Below are positions 33,698-43,490 of a stretch of DNA of 64,000 nucleotides, piece by piece (the first letter of the stretch is position 1; each line of letters starts with the position of its first letter). The stretch is from contig CACKZH010000002.1 in the NCBI GenBank assembly GCA_902604575.1, forward strand, positions 17,320 through 81,319, read 5' to 3'. The notes under the pieces are model-generated. The model was not told where the DNA came from. It did not search any database and saw nothing but the letters and a program-made list of their open reading frames with translations. The translations under genes were made by a program, and so were the position numbers. Source of the DNA: an uncultured Pelagibacteraceae bacterium (lineage in GTDB: Bacteria > Pseudomonadota > Alphaproteobacteria > Pelagibacterales > Pelagibacteraceae).

Positions 33698-33744
33698 GAT
33701 AGTCCTTCTTAGCCATCTTTAGCTCCCGGTTTTTAAGGACTATC
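33698..33744 (+). promoter_or_regulatory. Perfect 10-bp stem-loop directly upstream of a LysE-family gene (candidate structured leader)
   Basis: GATAGTCCTT (33698-33707) and AAGGACTATC (33735-33744), 27-nt loop, ending 7 nt before the ATG at 33752. Confidence 0.55.
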
Positions 33745-33751
33745 TTCTTTT

Positions 33752-34366
33752 ATGCTCCCTCTAGATTTTATTCTTTACCTTCAAATTATATTTTTTTTAT
33801 TCATTACACCTGGAACCCCTAGAATTGTAATTATCTCTTATTCAATGAATTATGGAGTAGGAAAATGTGTTTGGTCGGCATTAGGGGATATAACTGCAAA
33901 TTTAATTCAGGCAACTCTAGTTATTTTTGTAATAGGATCTTTTTTTTCTGAGAACTCAACAATCTTAAATATATTTAAATGGATAGGAGTAATTTATATT
34001 TTATATCTTGCATATGATATCTATAAATCACGTCCAAAAACTATTTCAAGCGAAGGAGAAATTAAAAAAAGCAATTTATCTTTCTTTCGAGATGGTTTTT
34101 TAGTTGCTGGCACAAGTCCTAAGGCTTGGATGTTTTTTCCTTTTATTTTCCCGCAATTTATTGATTTTAATTCAAATTTATTAACACAATTTATAATTTT
34201 AATAATAACTTATATTGTTTTAGATTTTTTATCTTTGATTGGTTATGCAATACTTGCGCAAAAATTAATAAAATGGATTACTGCAAATCCAAAAACTATT
34301 AATACAATTTCTGCGAGTGTTTTAGTAATAATTGCCTGTATTATTGTTGCATTGCAACAATATTAG
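33752..34366 (+). CDS. LysE/RhtB family transporter
   Basis: About 205 aa, N-terminal FLFITPGTPRIVIISYSMNYGVGKCVWSALGDITAN; multi-TM. Confidence 0.85.
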   Translation: MLPLDFILYLQIIFFLFITPGTPRIVIISYSMNYGVGKCVWSALGDITANLIQATLVIFVIGSFFSENSTILNIFKWIGVIYILYLAYDIYKSRPKTISSEGEIKKSNLSFFRDGFLVAGTSPKAWMFFPFIFPQFIDFNSNLLTQFIILIITYIVLDFLSLIGYAILAQKLIKWITANPKTINTISASVLVIIACIIVALQQY

Positions 34367-34452
34367 ATCTGCTCGCGGTTTTATTGTCACTTGCAATAAA
34401 TTAAATTTCTTATTTAATCTACTCATAATTAATTAATTAAAGAGGAAATAAA

Positions 34453-35691
34453 ATGAGATTAAATAAAATAATTTTAAGTTTTGTTTCTGCATTAGTAATT
34501 TTATTTTCAACTTCAGTTGCATCTTTTGCAAAAGTTGTTGGAGACAAAATTATTTTAGGTGCTGCAATTTCATTAACAGGTAAATACTCATCTAATGGTG
34601 TTCATACTCAAAATGGTTATAACATGGCCGTTGACAGAATTAACAGCATGGGTGGTGTTAAAGTTGGTGGAAAAACTTATAAGTTTGATATTATTTATTA
34701 CGATGATGAATCAAACCCTAAGAGAGCTGCACAGCTTGCAGAAAGATTGATATCACAAGACGGTGTTGAGTTCATGCTTGGCCCTTACAGTTCTGGTTTA
34801 ACTAAAGCGATTGCTCCGGTAACTGAAAAATATGGTGTTCCAATGGTTGAAGCAAATGGAGCATCTAGATCTTTGTTCACAAAAGGTTACAAATATCTAT
34901 TTGCTGTATTAGCTCCAGCTAACTTATATCTTGATGTTGCTATAGACCTAGCGGTTGAAAAGAATAATGGAAAACCAGTAACTGTTGCAATGGCGTTTGA
35001 ACAAGATGCATTTTCTCAAGATGTAAGACTTGGTGTGCTAGATGCAATTAAGAGAACTGGCTCTAAAAAAGTAATTGATGATAAGTTACCAAAAGAGCTT
35101 AATGATATGGCTGCTACTTTAGTCAAAGTGAAACAAATGAAACCAGATGTTTTAGTTGTTTCAGGTCATACTAAAGGTGCTCTAACCGCTATCAGACAAA
35201 TATCTGAGATGAAAGTAGATGTTCCAATGTTAGCTATGACACACTGCGATGCAGCTAAATTATCAAAGCAACACGGCAAAAACTCACAATATGCTTTATG
35301 CGCTTCTCAGTGGCACAAAACACTAACCTATAAAGATAACTTCTTTAAAGATGGTATGACATACGATGCAGACTTTACTAAAGAGTTTGGTTATGCACCT
35401 CCATATCAAGCAGCAGAGTCATCAGCTGCTCTATTGGTATTTAAAGATGCATTTGAGAGAGCAAATTCTTTTGATCAAAAAAAAGTAAGAGATGCTCTTG
35501 CAGCTACAAACATGCAAACTTTTTATGGAAACATAAAATTTGCTGAAGGTGGTCAGAATGTTGACAAGCCAATGGTACTTTTCCAAGTAATGTGTGATGA
35601 TGCAGGAAAATGTGAAAATAAAGTTGTTGCTCCAACTAAATGGGCATCGGCTAAGTTAATTCACCCAATTCCTTCTTGGTCTAAAAGATAA
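34453..35691 (+). CDS. Branched-chain-amino-acid-type ABC transporter substrate-binding protein
   Basis: Signal peptide; IILGAAISLTGKYSSNGVHTQNGYNMAVDRIN; followed by LivHMGF-like genes. Confidence 0.92.
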   Translation: MRLNKIILSFVSALVILFSTSVASFAKVVGDKIILGAAISLTGKYSSNGVHTQNGYNMAVDRINSMGGVKVGGKTYKFDIIYYDDESNPKRAAQLAERLISQDGVEFMLGPYSSGLTKAIAPVTEKYGVPMVEANGASRSLFTKGYKYLFAVLAPANLYLDVAIDLAVEKNNGKPVTVAMAFEQDAFSQDVRLGVLDAIKRTGSKKVIDDKLPKELNDMAATLVKVKQMKPDVLVVSGHTKGALTAIRQISEMKVDVPMLAMTHCDAAKLSKQHGKNSQYALCASQWHKTLTYKDNFFKDGMTYDADFTKEFGYAPPYQAAESSAALLVFKDAFERANSFDQKKVRDALAATNMQTFYGNIKFAEGGQNVDKPMVLFQVMCDDAGKCENKVVAPTKWASAKLIHPIPSWSKR

Positions 35692-35703
35692 AAACAAATC
35701 TAT

Positions 35704-35739
35704 AAATACCCCCTAATATATTATATATAGGGGGTATTT
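35704..35739 (+). terminator. Hairpin with U tract between substrate-binding protein and permease
   Basis: AAATACCCCCTA...TAGGGGGTATTTTTTT. Confidence 0.8.
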
Positions 35740-35755
35740 TTTTAAAGGATTCATT

Positions 35756-36649
35756 ATGGATTTCATGGTCTTCCAATATCCAATGATTTCTGTTCAAGCA
35801 TGTTTGGATGGAATATTACTTGGAATTTTATTTGCATTGATTGCATATGGTATGGCACTTCAATGGGGAGTAATGAATATAATTAATATTGCTCAAGGAG
35901 ATCTTGTTATATTAGGTGGATACATTGCTTATTTTATGTATCTATATGGAATTCATCCAGCCTGGGGAGTAATCGTTGCTCCAGTAATAATGTATTTTGT
36001 TGGAATAGCAATTTACAAACTTGTAATTAATAAAGTAGTAGATAGGGATTTATTTATCTCTATTTTAGCGACTTTTGGAATAAGTATTCTTTTCATGCAA
36101 TTAATGAACTTTGCATTTGGAGCAGATGTTGTTCTTGCAAATTCAGATTATGGAACAACTATGTTATTTAATAATAATGTTGTGTTGCCGAATTCAAAAA
36201 TATTTTCCGCGTTTATAAGTATTTTATTTGCAATTTGTTTAGTAATTTATATGAAAAAATCTAAACTTGGACGTGCTATTAGGGCTACAGCACAAAACGC
36301 AAGAGCAGCAAAGATTTTAGGTGTAGATACAGAAAAAGTTTATGCAGCAACATTTGGAATTAATGCAGCCCTTTGTGGTGTTGCAGGAGCTTTAATATCT
36401 ATAACATTTACAATCCATCCCTACATGGGTTTACCTTACACAATAAGATCATTTATGATTGTTATTGTAGCTGGATTAGGAAATTTACCAGGTGTTGCAA
36501 TGTCAGGAATGGGATTAGGGGTATTTGAGGAATTTGCTGATTATATTTTAGGAACAGAATTTAGAATAGGGTCAGTATTTTTGCTTTTAGTTTTAATACT
36601 TATTTATAGAAGATTCAAACTTTCTAAAAAAAGAGAGTACTTAAAATAA
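35756..36649 (+). CDS. ABC transporter permease, LivH-like
   Basis: LivH-type TM protein: LFALIAYGMALQWGVMNIINIAQGDLVILGGYIA. Confidence 0.9.
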   Translation: MDFMVFQYPMISVQACLDGILLGILFALIAYGMALQWGVMNIINIAQGDLVILGGYIAYFMYLYGIHPAWGVIVAPVIMYFVGIAIYKLVINKVVDRDLFISILATFGISILFMQLMNFAFGADVVLANSDYGTTMLFNNNVVLPNSKIFSAFISILFAICLVIYMKKSKLGRAIRATAQNARAAKILGVDTEKVYAATFGINAALCGVAGALISITFTIHPYMGLPYTIRSFMIVIVAGLGNLPGVAMSGMGLGVFEEFADYILGTEFRIGSVFLLLVLILIYRRFKLSKKREYLK

Positions 36650-37698
36650 TGAAAAATAATTTAATTTTATACATTGGGATTTTGATCTTTGGTATAGCCG
36701 CTCCGTTTATTTTTCCAGCTTTTAAAGTTCAATTATCAATATTATGTGTATTAATTGTTCTTGCTACTACCTGGAATATTCAAGGTGGTGAAATGGGGTA
36801 TAATTCATTTGGAAATATTCTCTTTTACGGTCTTGGTATGTATCTATGTGCTTCGGTGCAAGTTGGAATGTTTTTCCCACTAGCTGAGTGGACAGAAAGT
36901 GGTGGTGAGAAAACATTTGTACACACTCCTGTGCAATTTTTTCAGGGGATGGCTGTCGGATTGATAGTTGCTGCAGTTGTACCAACTATTGTGGCAGGTT
37001 TAATTGGGTACTCTATTTTAGGGCTAAGAGGACATTATTTTGCAATTTGTACATTGGGATTAGGTGTTGCAGCAGGTGAAATTTCTGGAGGAATTGAAAT
37101 CATTGGAGCCGGACAAGGTTTCACTACGCCACCATTTCCTGACGTTGGAAGTTTAGATTCAAGAGGTGAATTTTTTTATTTCCTAAGTTTTTTTGTTTTA
37201 GTTCTTACCTTCGTAACTGTTAGATCAATTTATACAACAAGATTTAAGTTGATATTAAATGCAATTAGGGACAATGAAGATAAAGCTGAGGCTATGGGAA
37301 TTGAAACAATGAAATATAAAATTATTGGTTGGATGATATCAGCATTCTTCTGCGGTTTGGCAGGAGGAATAATGGGAGGTTTAGTTGGATATATCGACTC
37401 TACAGATGTTGCATTCGACGGAAGAGAGATGGGAGTATTCATGGTATTGATGGCAATACTTGGAGGCAAAGGAACACTTTGGGGTCCAATTATTGGTGCA
37501 ACTGTTTTTCATATTTTTAAAGAAGGCTTTTGGACATTCTTTTTGGGTTGGCAGTATGTTGCCTTAGGTGTTTTGATTGTTGTAATTGTAATTTATTTCC
37601 CAGAAGGAATTATGGGATGGTTAAGAGAAAAATATCCAGAGAGATTTGGTGAAGTAGTTGATGAAAAGGATCGTAAAGCTCAGGTAGAACTAAAATGA
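36649..37698 (+). CDS. ABC transporter permease, LivM-like
   Basis: LivM-type: RGHYFAICTLGLGVAAGEI, RDNEDKAEAMGIETMKYK. Confidence 0.9.
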   Translation: MKNNLILYIGILIFGIAAPFIFPAFKVQLSILCVLIVLATTWNIQGGEMGYNSFGNILFYGLGMYLCASVQVGMFFPLAEWTESGGEKTFVHTPVQFFQGMAVGLIVAAVVPTIVAGLIGYSILGLRGHYFAICTLGLGVAAGEISGGIEIIGAGQGFTTPPFPDVGSLDSRGEFFYFLSFFVLVLTFVTVRSIYTTRFKLILNAIRDNEDKAEAMGIETMKYKIIGWMISAFFCGLAGGIMGGLVGYIDSTDVAFDGREMGVFMVLMAILGGKGTLWGPIIGATVFHIFKEGFWTFFLGWQYVALGVLIVVIVIYFPEGIMGWLREKYPERFGEVVDEKDRKAQVELK

Positions 37699-38435
37699 GT
37701 ATTTTAGAAGTTAATAATGTAAGCAAATCGTTCGGAGGTGTAAAAGCGAACGTTGACATCTCAATGAATGTTGAAAAAGGAAAGATAGTTGGATTAATTG
37801 GACCAAATGGTTCTGGAAAAACCACGTTATTCAATTCGATTGTAGGCACTTACCCAATAGATAATGGATCTATTAAATTTAATGGCAAAGAAGTTTCAGA
37901 ATTACCAGTTCCAGTAATTGCTAAGTTAGGATTATTGAGAACTTTTCAGCAAACTAGAATTTATGGAAAACTTAATTGTATAGAAAATATGCTTATTAGT
38001 CATAAAGGCAGTGACGCAGATTTAATGAAAATATTTTCAAAAATTCCACAAGAATTAACAGATAAAGCTGAAAATTTATTGAATTTCGTGGGGTTATTTC
38101 AAAAAAGAAATCTAAGAGCAGGAGATCTATCTTTTGGTCAGCAAAAATTATTAGAACTGGCAATGGCATTGATGAATGAACCAGAAATGTTATTATTAGA
38201 TGAGCCTACAGCTGGAATTAATCCAACTTTAATAAATGGTATTATTGATAGGTTAATTAAAGTAAATCAAGATTTTGGGATAACACTTTTGGTGATTGAG
38301 CATAACATGAGAGTTATTATGCAATTAGCAGAAAATATTTTTTGTTTAGCTCATGGTAAAATGTTAGCTAATGGATCACCTGATGAAATTAAAAATGATA
38401 AACGTGTCGTTGATGCGTATTTAGGAGCACAATAA
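37695..38435 (+). CDS. ABC transporter ATP-binding protein, LivG-like
   Basis: GLIGPNGSGKTTLFNSIVG, LSFGQQKLLELAMALMNEPEMLLLDEPTAGINP. Confidence 0.92.
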   Translation: MSILEVNNVSKSFGGVKANVDISMNVEKGKIVGLIGPNGSGKTTLFNSIVGTYPIDNGSIKFNGKEVSELPVPVIAKLGLLRTFQQTRIYGKLNCIENMLISHKGSDADLMKIFSKIPQELTDKAENLLNFVGLFQKRNLRAGDLSFGQQKLLELAMALMNEPEMLLLDEPTAGINPTLINGIIDRLIKVNQDFGITLLVIEHNMRVIMQLAENIFCLAHGKMLANGSPDEIKNDKRVVDAYLGAQ

Positions 38436-39220
38436 TGGCCAACCAATATGAAGTATTAGGAAAAGCTCCTACACCAGATGATTTAAAAAAATTATCTCCA
38501 AACGAAGTTCATTTAACTATTAAAAATTTAAATGCAGGTTATGGAAAAATGGAAATTTTACATAACTTTGATTTATTCGTTAATAAAGCCCAGTCTTTGT
38601 GTTTAATTGGACCTAATGGTGCAGGCAAATCTACAATTCTTCATTCAATATATGGTTTTACAAATATTTTTTCTGGCCAAATTGAACTGGAAGGAAAAGA
38701 AATTACAAATCTTACCCCAGCTGAAAAGTTAAAGTCAGTCGGTATAGCTTATATATTGCAGGATAACTCTGTATTTCCAGATATGACAGTAGAAGAAAAC
38801 TTATTAATGGGAGGATATATAAAAGAAAAAACAGATGAGTCTTATGAAGAGGCTGAAAGAATTTTTGAAAAGTATGAAAGGTTAAGAAATAGAAGAAACC
38901 AACCTGCAAAAGTTTTATCTGGTGGAGAGAGAAGATTACTAGAAATATCTAGAGCGTTAGTTATGAAACCTTCAGTACTTTTAGTAGATGAACCATCAAT
39001 TGGACTTGAACCTAGATATATTGAGATGGTTTTTGAAATATTAAGAGATCTTCAGCAAAATGAAAAAAAAACAATCATTCTAGTAGAACAAAATGCCAAA
39101 AAAGGATTGGAGTTTGCAGATATAGGATACGTTTTAGTATCTGGGCAAACTGCTATTGCAGGTAAAGGAGACGACTTACTTCAAAATCCTGATGTTGGTA
39201 GATTGTTCCTAGGTGGATAA
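38435..39220 (+). CDS. ABC transporter ATP-binding protein, LivF-like
   Basis: CLIGPNGAGKSTILHSIYG, LSGGERRLLEISRALVMKPSVLLVDEPSIGL. Confidence 0.92.
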   Translation: MANQYEVLGKAPTPDDLKKLSPNEVHLTIKNLNAGYGKMEILHNFDLFVNKAQSLCLIGPNGAGKSTILHSIYGFTNIFSGQIELEGKEITNLTPAEKLKSVGIAYILQDNSVFPDMTVEENLLMGGYIKEKTDESYEEAERIFEKYERLRNRRNQPAKVLSGGERRLLEISRALVMKPSVLLVDEPSIGLEPRYIEMVFEILRDLQQNEKKTIILVEQNAKKGLEFADIGYVLVSGQTAIAGKGDDLLQNPDVGRLFLGG

Positions 39221-39924
39221 TGATTAATAAAAATTTTTTCTTTAAAGGATATAGATCTATATTTACACATGATAGTCCAGCTATTGCTCTTACTTTTTGC
39301 TTTATAGCAATAGGAGCTCTCTTTAAAAATTTAGGCTTTAATATTCAGGAAAGTATTTTTTCAACTGTTTTGACTTATGCTTTACCGGGCTCACTAGTAA
39401 TGGCTGAGTCCATGTTAATTGGAGCATCTTTGTTAAATATTTTTTTGGCGGTTTGGTTTGTTAACGCAAGACTTTACCCTATGGCTGTATCCTTATTCCC
39501 GTTAATGATGCACAAAAGTCAACCTAAGTGGAAATATTACTTTTCTTGTCATTTCATTGCTGTTTCTGCTTGGCTAATCATGAAAAGCAATTACAAAAAA
39601 ATTCCAAAAGAATACAGAATTGATTATTGGATTGGTATTGGAAGTGCAACTGTAAGTGTATCGGTTATCGGAACATTTATAGGTTTCTCTTTTTCAGAAT
39701 ATTTGAATAAAGATATGATGATGGGATTAGCGATTCTTAATCCAGTTTATTTTTTATGCATGATGGTTGGGGCATCTAAAACTATACCGGTAACTCTATC
39801 AGTTTTGCTTGGAACTATATTGGGACCAATTATTTATTTATTCTCACCAGAGTGGTCAATTTTGTTAGCAGGTGTAATTGGTGGAACCATAGCTTATCTA
39901 GTAGGAGAGCACAGTGTCAGCTAA
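39220..39924 (+). CDS. azlC: AzlC family permease
   Basis: AzlC-like TM protein (VWFVNARLYPMAVSLFPLM), overlapped by a small AzlD-like gene. Confidence 0.85.
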   Translation: MINKNFFFKGYRSIFTHDSPAIALTFCFIAIGALFKNLGFNIQESIFSTVLTYALPGSLVMAESMLIGASLLNIFLAVWFVNARLYPMAVSLFPLMMHKSQPKWKYYFSCHFIAVSAWLIMKSNYKKIPKEYRIDYWIGIGSATVSVSVIGTFIGFSFSEYLNKDMMMGLAILNPVYFLCMMVGASKTIPVTLSVLLGTILGPIIYLFSPEWSILLAGVIGGTIAYLVGEHSVS

Positions 39925-40237
39925 TATTGTTTATGCAATTCTAGTTACGTCTCTGGCAACATTTTTGTCTAGATTTTTAGGTGCTCTGACTTCTCAAGGT
40001 ATTAAGGAAACATCGAAACTTTTTAAGTGGTTTAATTGTTTAGCTTATGCAACTTTAGCAGCATTAATTGCAAGAACCATAATTTTTCCTGCTGGCGTGT
40101 TAATAGAAGCCAGTTATTACAGTAGATCGATTGTTGTATTTTTGTCCTTGTTTGTTTTTTTTATTTCTAAGAAAAACTTTGTTTATCCTACAATTTTCTC
40201 AGCTGTTTGTATGGCAATAATTAACAATTATATCTGA
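39914..40237 (+). CDS. azlD: AzlD family transporter subunit
   Basis: 107 aa, multi-TM, follows azlC with overlap. Confidence 0.8.
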   Translation: MSANIVYAILVTSLATFLSRFLGALTSQGIKETSKLFKWFNCLAYATLAALIARTIIFPAGVLIEASYYSRSIVVFLSLFVFFISKKNFVYPTIFSAVCMAIINNYI

Positions 40238-40276
40238 TTAAATTGATTTATAAAATAAGGTAAAATAAAATTTAGA

Positions 40277-41188
40277 ATGCAAAAAATTACAGGCATAGAC
40301 ATTCAAAAACACGATAAATCAAATAGGATTATAAACATTAGTTTAGAAAATGATATAATAGATAAATTAATTTTCCCTTTTAATAAATTTGATTTAACAG
40401 CATTAGAGCTAAAACCATTTACAAGATTTACTTTAGCAAAAAGTTTAGATGATTTAACAAATAATAAATTAAGTGAATTAATGAATTCTATCATTAGAGA
40501 TAGATCAACTGGCTGTTTTATAATAGGACCAAAAAATATAAATGCAAAAATAAATGATACCTTTTTAGTTAAATTATCAACTGCAATAGCTCATCTAATT
40601 GGCATACCAAATCATGATGCAATGGCAGGAAAATATTATGCTCGTTTCCATGTAAAACACGAGGATACTAGCGACTCTTATTTAAGGAAGGCTTATAGGA
40701 ATATGGATCTTCATACAGATGGGACATATGTGAAAGATGAAACAGATTGGTTAATTATGACAAAAATTGATGAACAAAATGTTGAAGGTGGTGAAACAGC
40801 CATGTTACACCTTGATGACTGGGAACATTGTGATGATTTATACAATGATCCAGTTGGGAGGCAAAATTTTGTTTGGGGGTCACCAAAAAGTAAAAATATT
40901 GATTATAAGGTTGAACATCCTGTATTTTCTTCAGATGAAAAAGGTAGACCAACAATCTCTTACATAGATCAATTTCCTGAACCACAAAATATGAAACAAG
41001 GAAATTTTTTACAAAGATTATCTGATGGATTAGAAGAAAGTAAAAATAAAATAATTACGAAATTACCTGTAGGTTGTTCTGTGATTGCAAATAATTATTT
41101 CTGGCTTCATGGAAGAAAACCCTTCAAAGAAAACAAGGAATTAAGCAGAGAATTACTAAGAATTAGAGGTTCTTTTTTTGTTAATTAA
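40277..41188 (+). CDS. CsiD-like Fe(II)/2-oxoglutarate oxygenase (glutarate 2-hydroxylase family)
   Basis: YARFHVKHEDTSDSYLRKAYRNMDLHTDGTYV...MTKIDEQNVEGGETAMLHLDDWEHC matches the CsiD family as recalled; HxD motif HTDG. Confidence 0.82.
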   Translation: MQKITGIDIQKHDKSNRIINISLENDIIDKLIFPFNKFDLTALELKPFTRFTLAKSLDDLTNNKLSELMNSIIRDRSTGCFIIGPKNINAKINDTFLVKLSTAIAHLIGIPNHDAMAGKYYARFHVKHEDTSDSYLRKAYRNMDLHTDGTYVKDETDWLIMTKIDEQNVEGGETAMLHLDDWEHCDDLYNDPVGRQNFVWGSPKSKNIDYKVEHPVFSSDEKGRPTISYIDQFPEPQNMKQGNFLQRLSDGLEESKNKIITKLPVGCSVIANNYFWLHGRKPFKENKELSRELLRIRGSFFVN

Positions 41189-41220
41189 TTCAACATAATC
41201 AATATAAAGTATCCAAAATT

Positions 41221-41988
41221 ATGAATTTAGGTTTTATTGGTACTGGAAAAATTGCAGCCTCAGTGATTACTGGAATATGTAAATCAAAAATTTCTTATAA
41301 AAAAATAATTATTTCACCAAGAAATAAAAAAATAGCTCTTGGGCTAAAAAGAAAGTTTAAAAAAATAGTTATTGCTAAGGATAATCAGCAAATTATAGAT
41401 CAGTCTAATTGGGTATTTTTATCTGTGACGCCAACTGTTGGTGAAAAAATTATAAAAGATTTAAAATTTAAATCTAAACAAACCATTGTTAGCTTTATCT
41501 CGACTATAACTTTGTCACAATTAAAAAAAGCAATTAAAGTAAAAGCAAAAATTGTAAGAGCAATACCTCTACCTCCAATTTCATTAAAAAAAGGTCCAGT
41601 ACCTATTTGCCCTCCCAATCCAAAAGTAAAAGCATTTTTCAATAATTTGGGAACAACAGTAGAAATTAAAAATGAAAAATCTTCTATTAATTTTTGGTCA
41701 ACTTCAGGAATGATGGCACCTTTTTATGAGATGTTGAGAATGATGACGGATTGGTTAGTAAAAAGAGGAGTAAAAAGAAACAATGCTCAAAAATATATTA
41801 CTTCTTTATTTTTAGCTTTATCTGAAGATGCAGTAGTAAATTCAAAAGAAAATTTAAAAAATTTAGTTAAAGAATCTCAAACACCAAAAGGATTGAACGA
41901 GCAAGGAGTAAAAGAATTAACTAAGGCTGGATTTTATAAATCTCTTGAAAAAACTTTAAATAGCATTCACAGAAGACTAAACAAATAA
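41221..41988 (+). CDS. Pyrroline-5-carboxylate reductase-like (ProC family) NAD(P)-binding protein
   Basis: MNLGFIGTGKIAASVITGICKS; SVTPTVGEKIIKDL; C-terminal ProC-like dimerization domain. Confidence 0.75.
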   Translation: MNLGFIGTGKIAASVITGICKSKISYKKIIISPRNKKIALGLKRKFKKIVIAKDNQQIIDQSNWVFLSVTPTVGEKIIKDLKFKSKQTIVSFISTITLSQLKKAIKVKAKIVRAIPLPPISLKKGPVPICPPNPKVKAFFNNLGTTVEIKNEKSSINFWSTSGMMAPFYEMLRMMTDWLVKRGVKRNNAQKYITSLFLALSEDAVVNSKENLKNLVKESQTPKGLNEQGVKELTKAGFYKSLEKTLNSIHRRLNK

Positions 41989-41993
41989 ATTAA

Positions 41994-42782
41994 ATGTCTG
42001 AGAATATTTTAGAGATTAATAATTTAAGCAAATATTTTGGTGGATTAGCTGCTGTTTCTGATTGTTCAATTAAAGTAAAAAGAGGAACAATAACTGGTAT
42101 AATTGGACCTAATGGATCTGGTAAAACAACTTTATTTAATTTAATTGCTGGAAACTTAAAATCATCAGGTGGAAATGTATTTTTTGATGAGGAAAACATT
42201 ACAGACGTTCCATCATATGAGTTATTTTCTAAAGGACTGCTAAGAACATTTCAAATAGCGCATGAGTTTTCAAATTTATCTGTTTTAGAAAATTTAATGA
42301 TGGTGCCTGGAAATCAATCTGGAGAAAAAATAATGACTGCATTATTTAAGCCAGGTTTAGTTGCACAAGAAGAAGCTGTAGTTAAAGAAAAAGCGAAAGA
42401 AGTTGTTGAATTTTTAAATCTAGGGCACTTATCAAATGAGCTTGCTGGTAATCTTTCAGGCGGACAAAAGAAATTATTAGAGCTTGGAAGAACGATGATG
42501 GTTGATGCAAAATTAGTATTATTAGATGAAGTAGGAGCAGGAGTTAATAGAACTTTATTAAAAGATCTTGGAACTGCAATAGAAAAGTTAAATAAAGAGA
42601 AAGGTTATACTTTTTGTATGATCGAGCATGATATGGATTTCATTGGAAGGTTGTGTGATCCAGTAATTGTAATGGCTGAGGGATCAGTTTTGTTTGAAGG
42701 AAGTGTTGAAGAAGCAAAAAAAGATGAAAAAGTTATCGAAAGTTATCTTGGTAGAGGATCAAAATTAAAGGATACAAATTAA
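41994..42782 (+). CDS. ABC transporter ATP-binding protein, LivG-like
   Basis: GIIGPNGSGKTTLFNLIAG, LSGGQKKLLELGRTMM. Confidence 0.92.
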   Translation: MSENILEINNLSKYFGGLAAVSDCSIKVKRGTITGIIGPNGSGKTTLFNLIAGNLKSSGGNVFFDEENITDVPSYELFSKGLLRTFQIAHEFSNLSVLENLMMVPGNQSGEKIMTALFKPGLVAQEEAVVKEKAKEVVEFLNLGHLSNELAGNLSGGQKKLLELGRTMMVDAKLVLLDEVGAGVNRTLLKDLGTAIEKLNKEKGYTFCMIEHDMDFIGRLCDPVIVMAEGSVLFEGSVEEAKKDEKVIESYLGRGSKLKDTN

Positions 42783-43489
42783 TGGCATATTTTGAGGGAA
42801 TAGAAATGACAGGTGGATATGGTAATGGTCCTGATATTATTAGTTCGTGTTCAGTAAATGTTAATAAAGGTGAAATAGTCTCTATTCTAGGCCCTAATGG
42901 TGCTGGCAAATCAACTGCTATGAAAGCAATGTTGGGCTTGCTCAATTTAAAATCTGGATCAGTAAAGATCGATGGCAAAGATATTTCAAAATTATCTCCT
43001 CAAGATAGAGTTAAACAAGGTATTTCTTTTGTCCCACAGACCAAAAACGTTTTTGCAGGAATGACTGTTGAAGAAAACTTAGAAATGGGTGCATTTCTTG
43101 TTGAGAATGAAATCAAAAATATAATTGAGGAAATTTACGAATTGTTTCCAATTTTAAGAGAGAAAAGAAATCAGATGGTTGGTGAGCTTTCTGGAGGTCA
43201 AAGACAGCAAGTAGCTCTAGGTCGAGCTTTAATGATTAAGCCTACAGTTTTAATGTTAGACGAGCCAACTGCAGGCGTATCACCAATTGTGATGGACGAA
43301 TTATTTGATCATATTGTCAAAGTTAAAAGAACAAATGTTGCTATCTTAATGGTAGAGCAAAATGCAAAACAAGCCTTAAGTATTTCAGATAGAGGCTACG
43401 TATTGGTTACTGGAGAAAATCGTTATTCAGGAACTGGAAAAGAATTATTAGACGATCCAAGAGTAAGAAGCTCTTTTTTGGGAGGGTAA
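42782..43489 (+). CDS. ABC transporter ATP-binding protein, LivF-like
   Basis: SILGPNGAGKSTAMKAMLGL, LSGGQRQQVALGRALM. Confidence 0.92.
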   Translation: MAYFEGIEMTGGYGNGPDIISSCSVNVNKGEIVSILGPNGAGKSTAMKAMLGLLNLKSGSVKIDGKDISKLSPQDRVKQGISFVPQTKNVFAGMTVEENLEMGAFLVENEIKNIIEEIYELFPILREKRNQMVGELSGGQRQQVALGRALMIKPTVLMLDEPTAGVSPIVMDELFDHIVKVKRTNVAILMVEQNAKQALSISDRGYVLVTGENRYSGTGKELLDDPRVRSSFLGG

Positions 43490-43490
43490 T

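Noticed and set aside
37695-43489. Two LivGF pairs as a recent tandem duplication
   Set aside because: Protein sequences differ widely and gene order differs (SBP-HMGF versus GFHM), so they are separate systems rather than a recent duplication.
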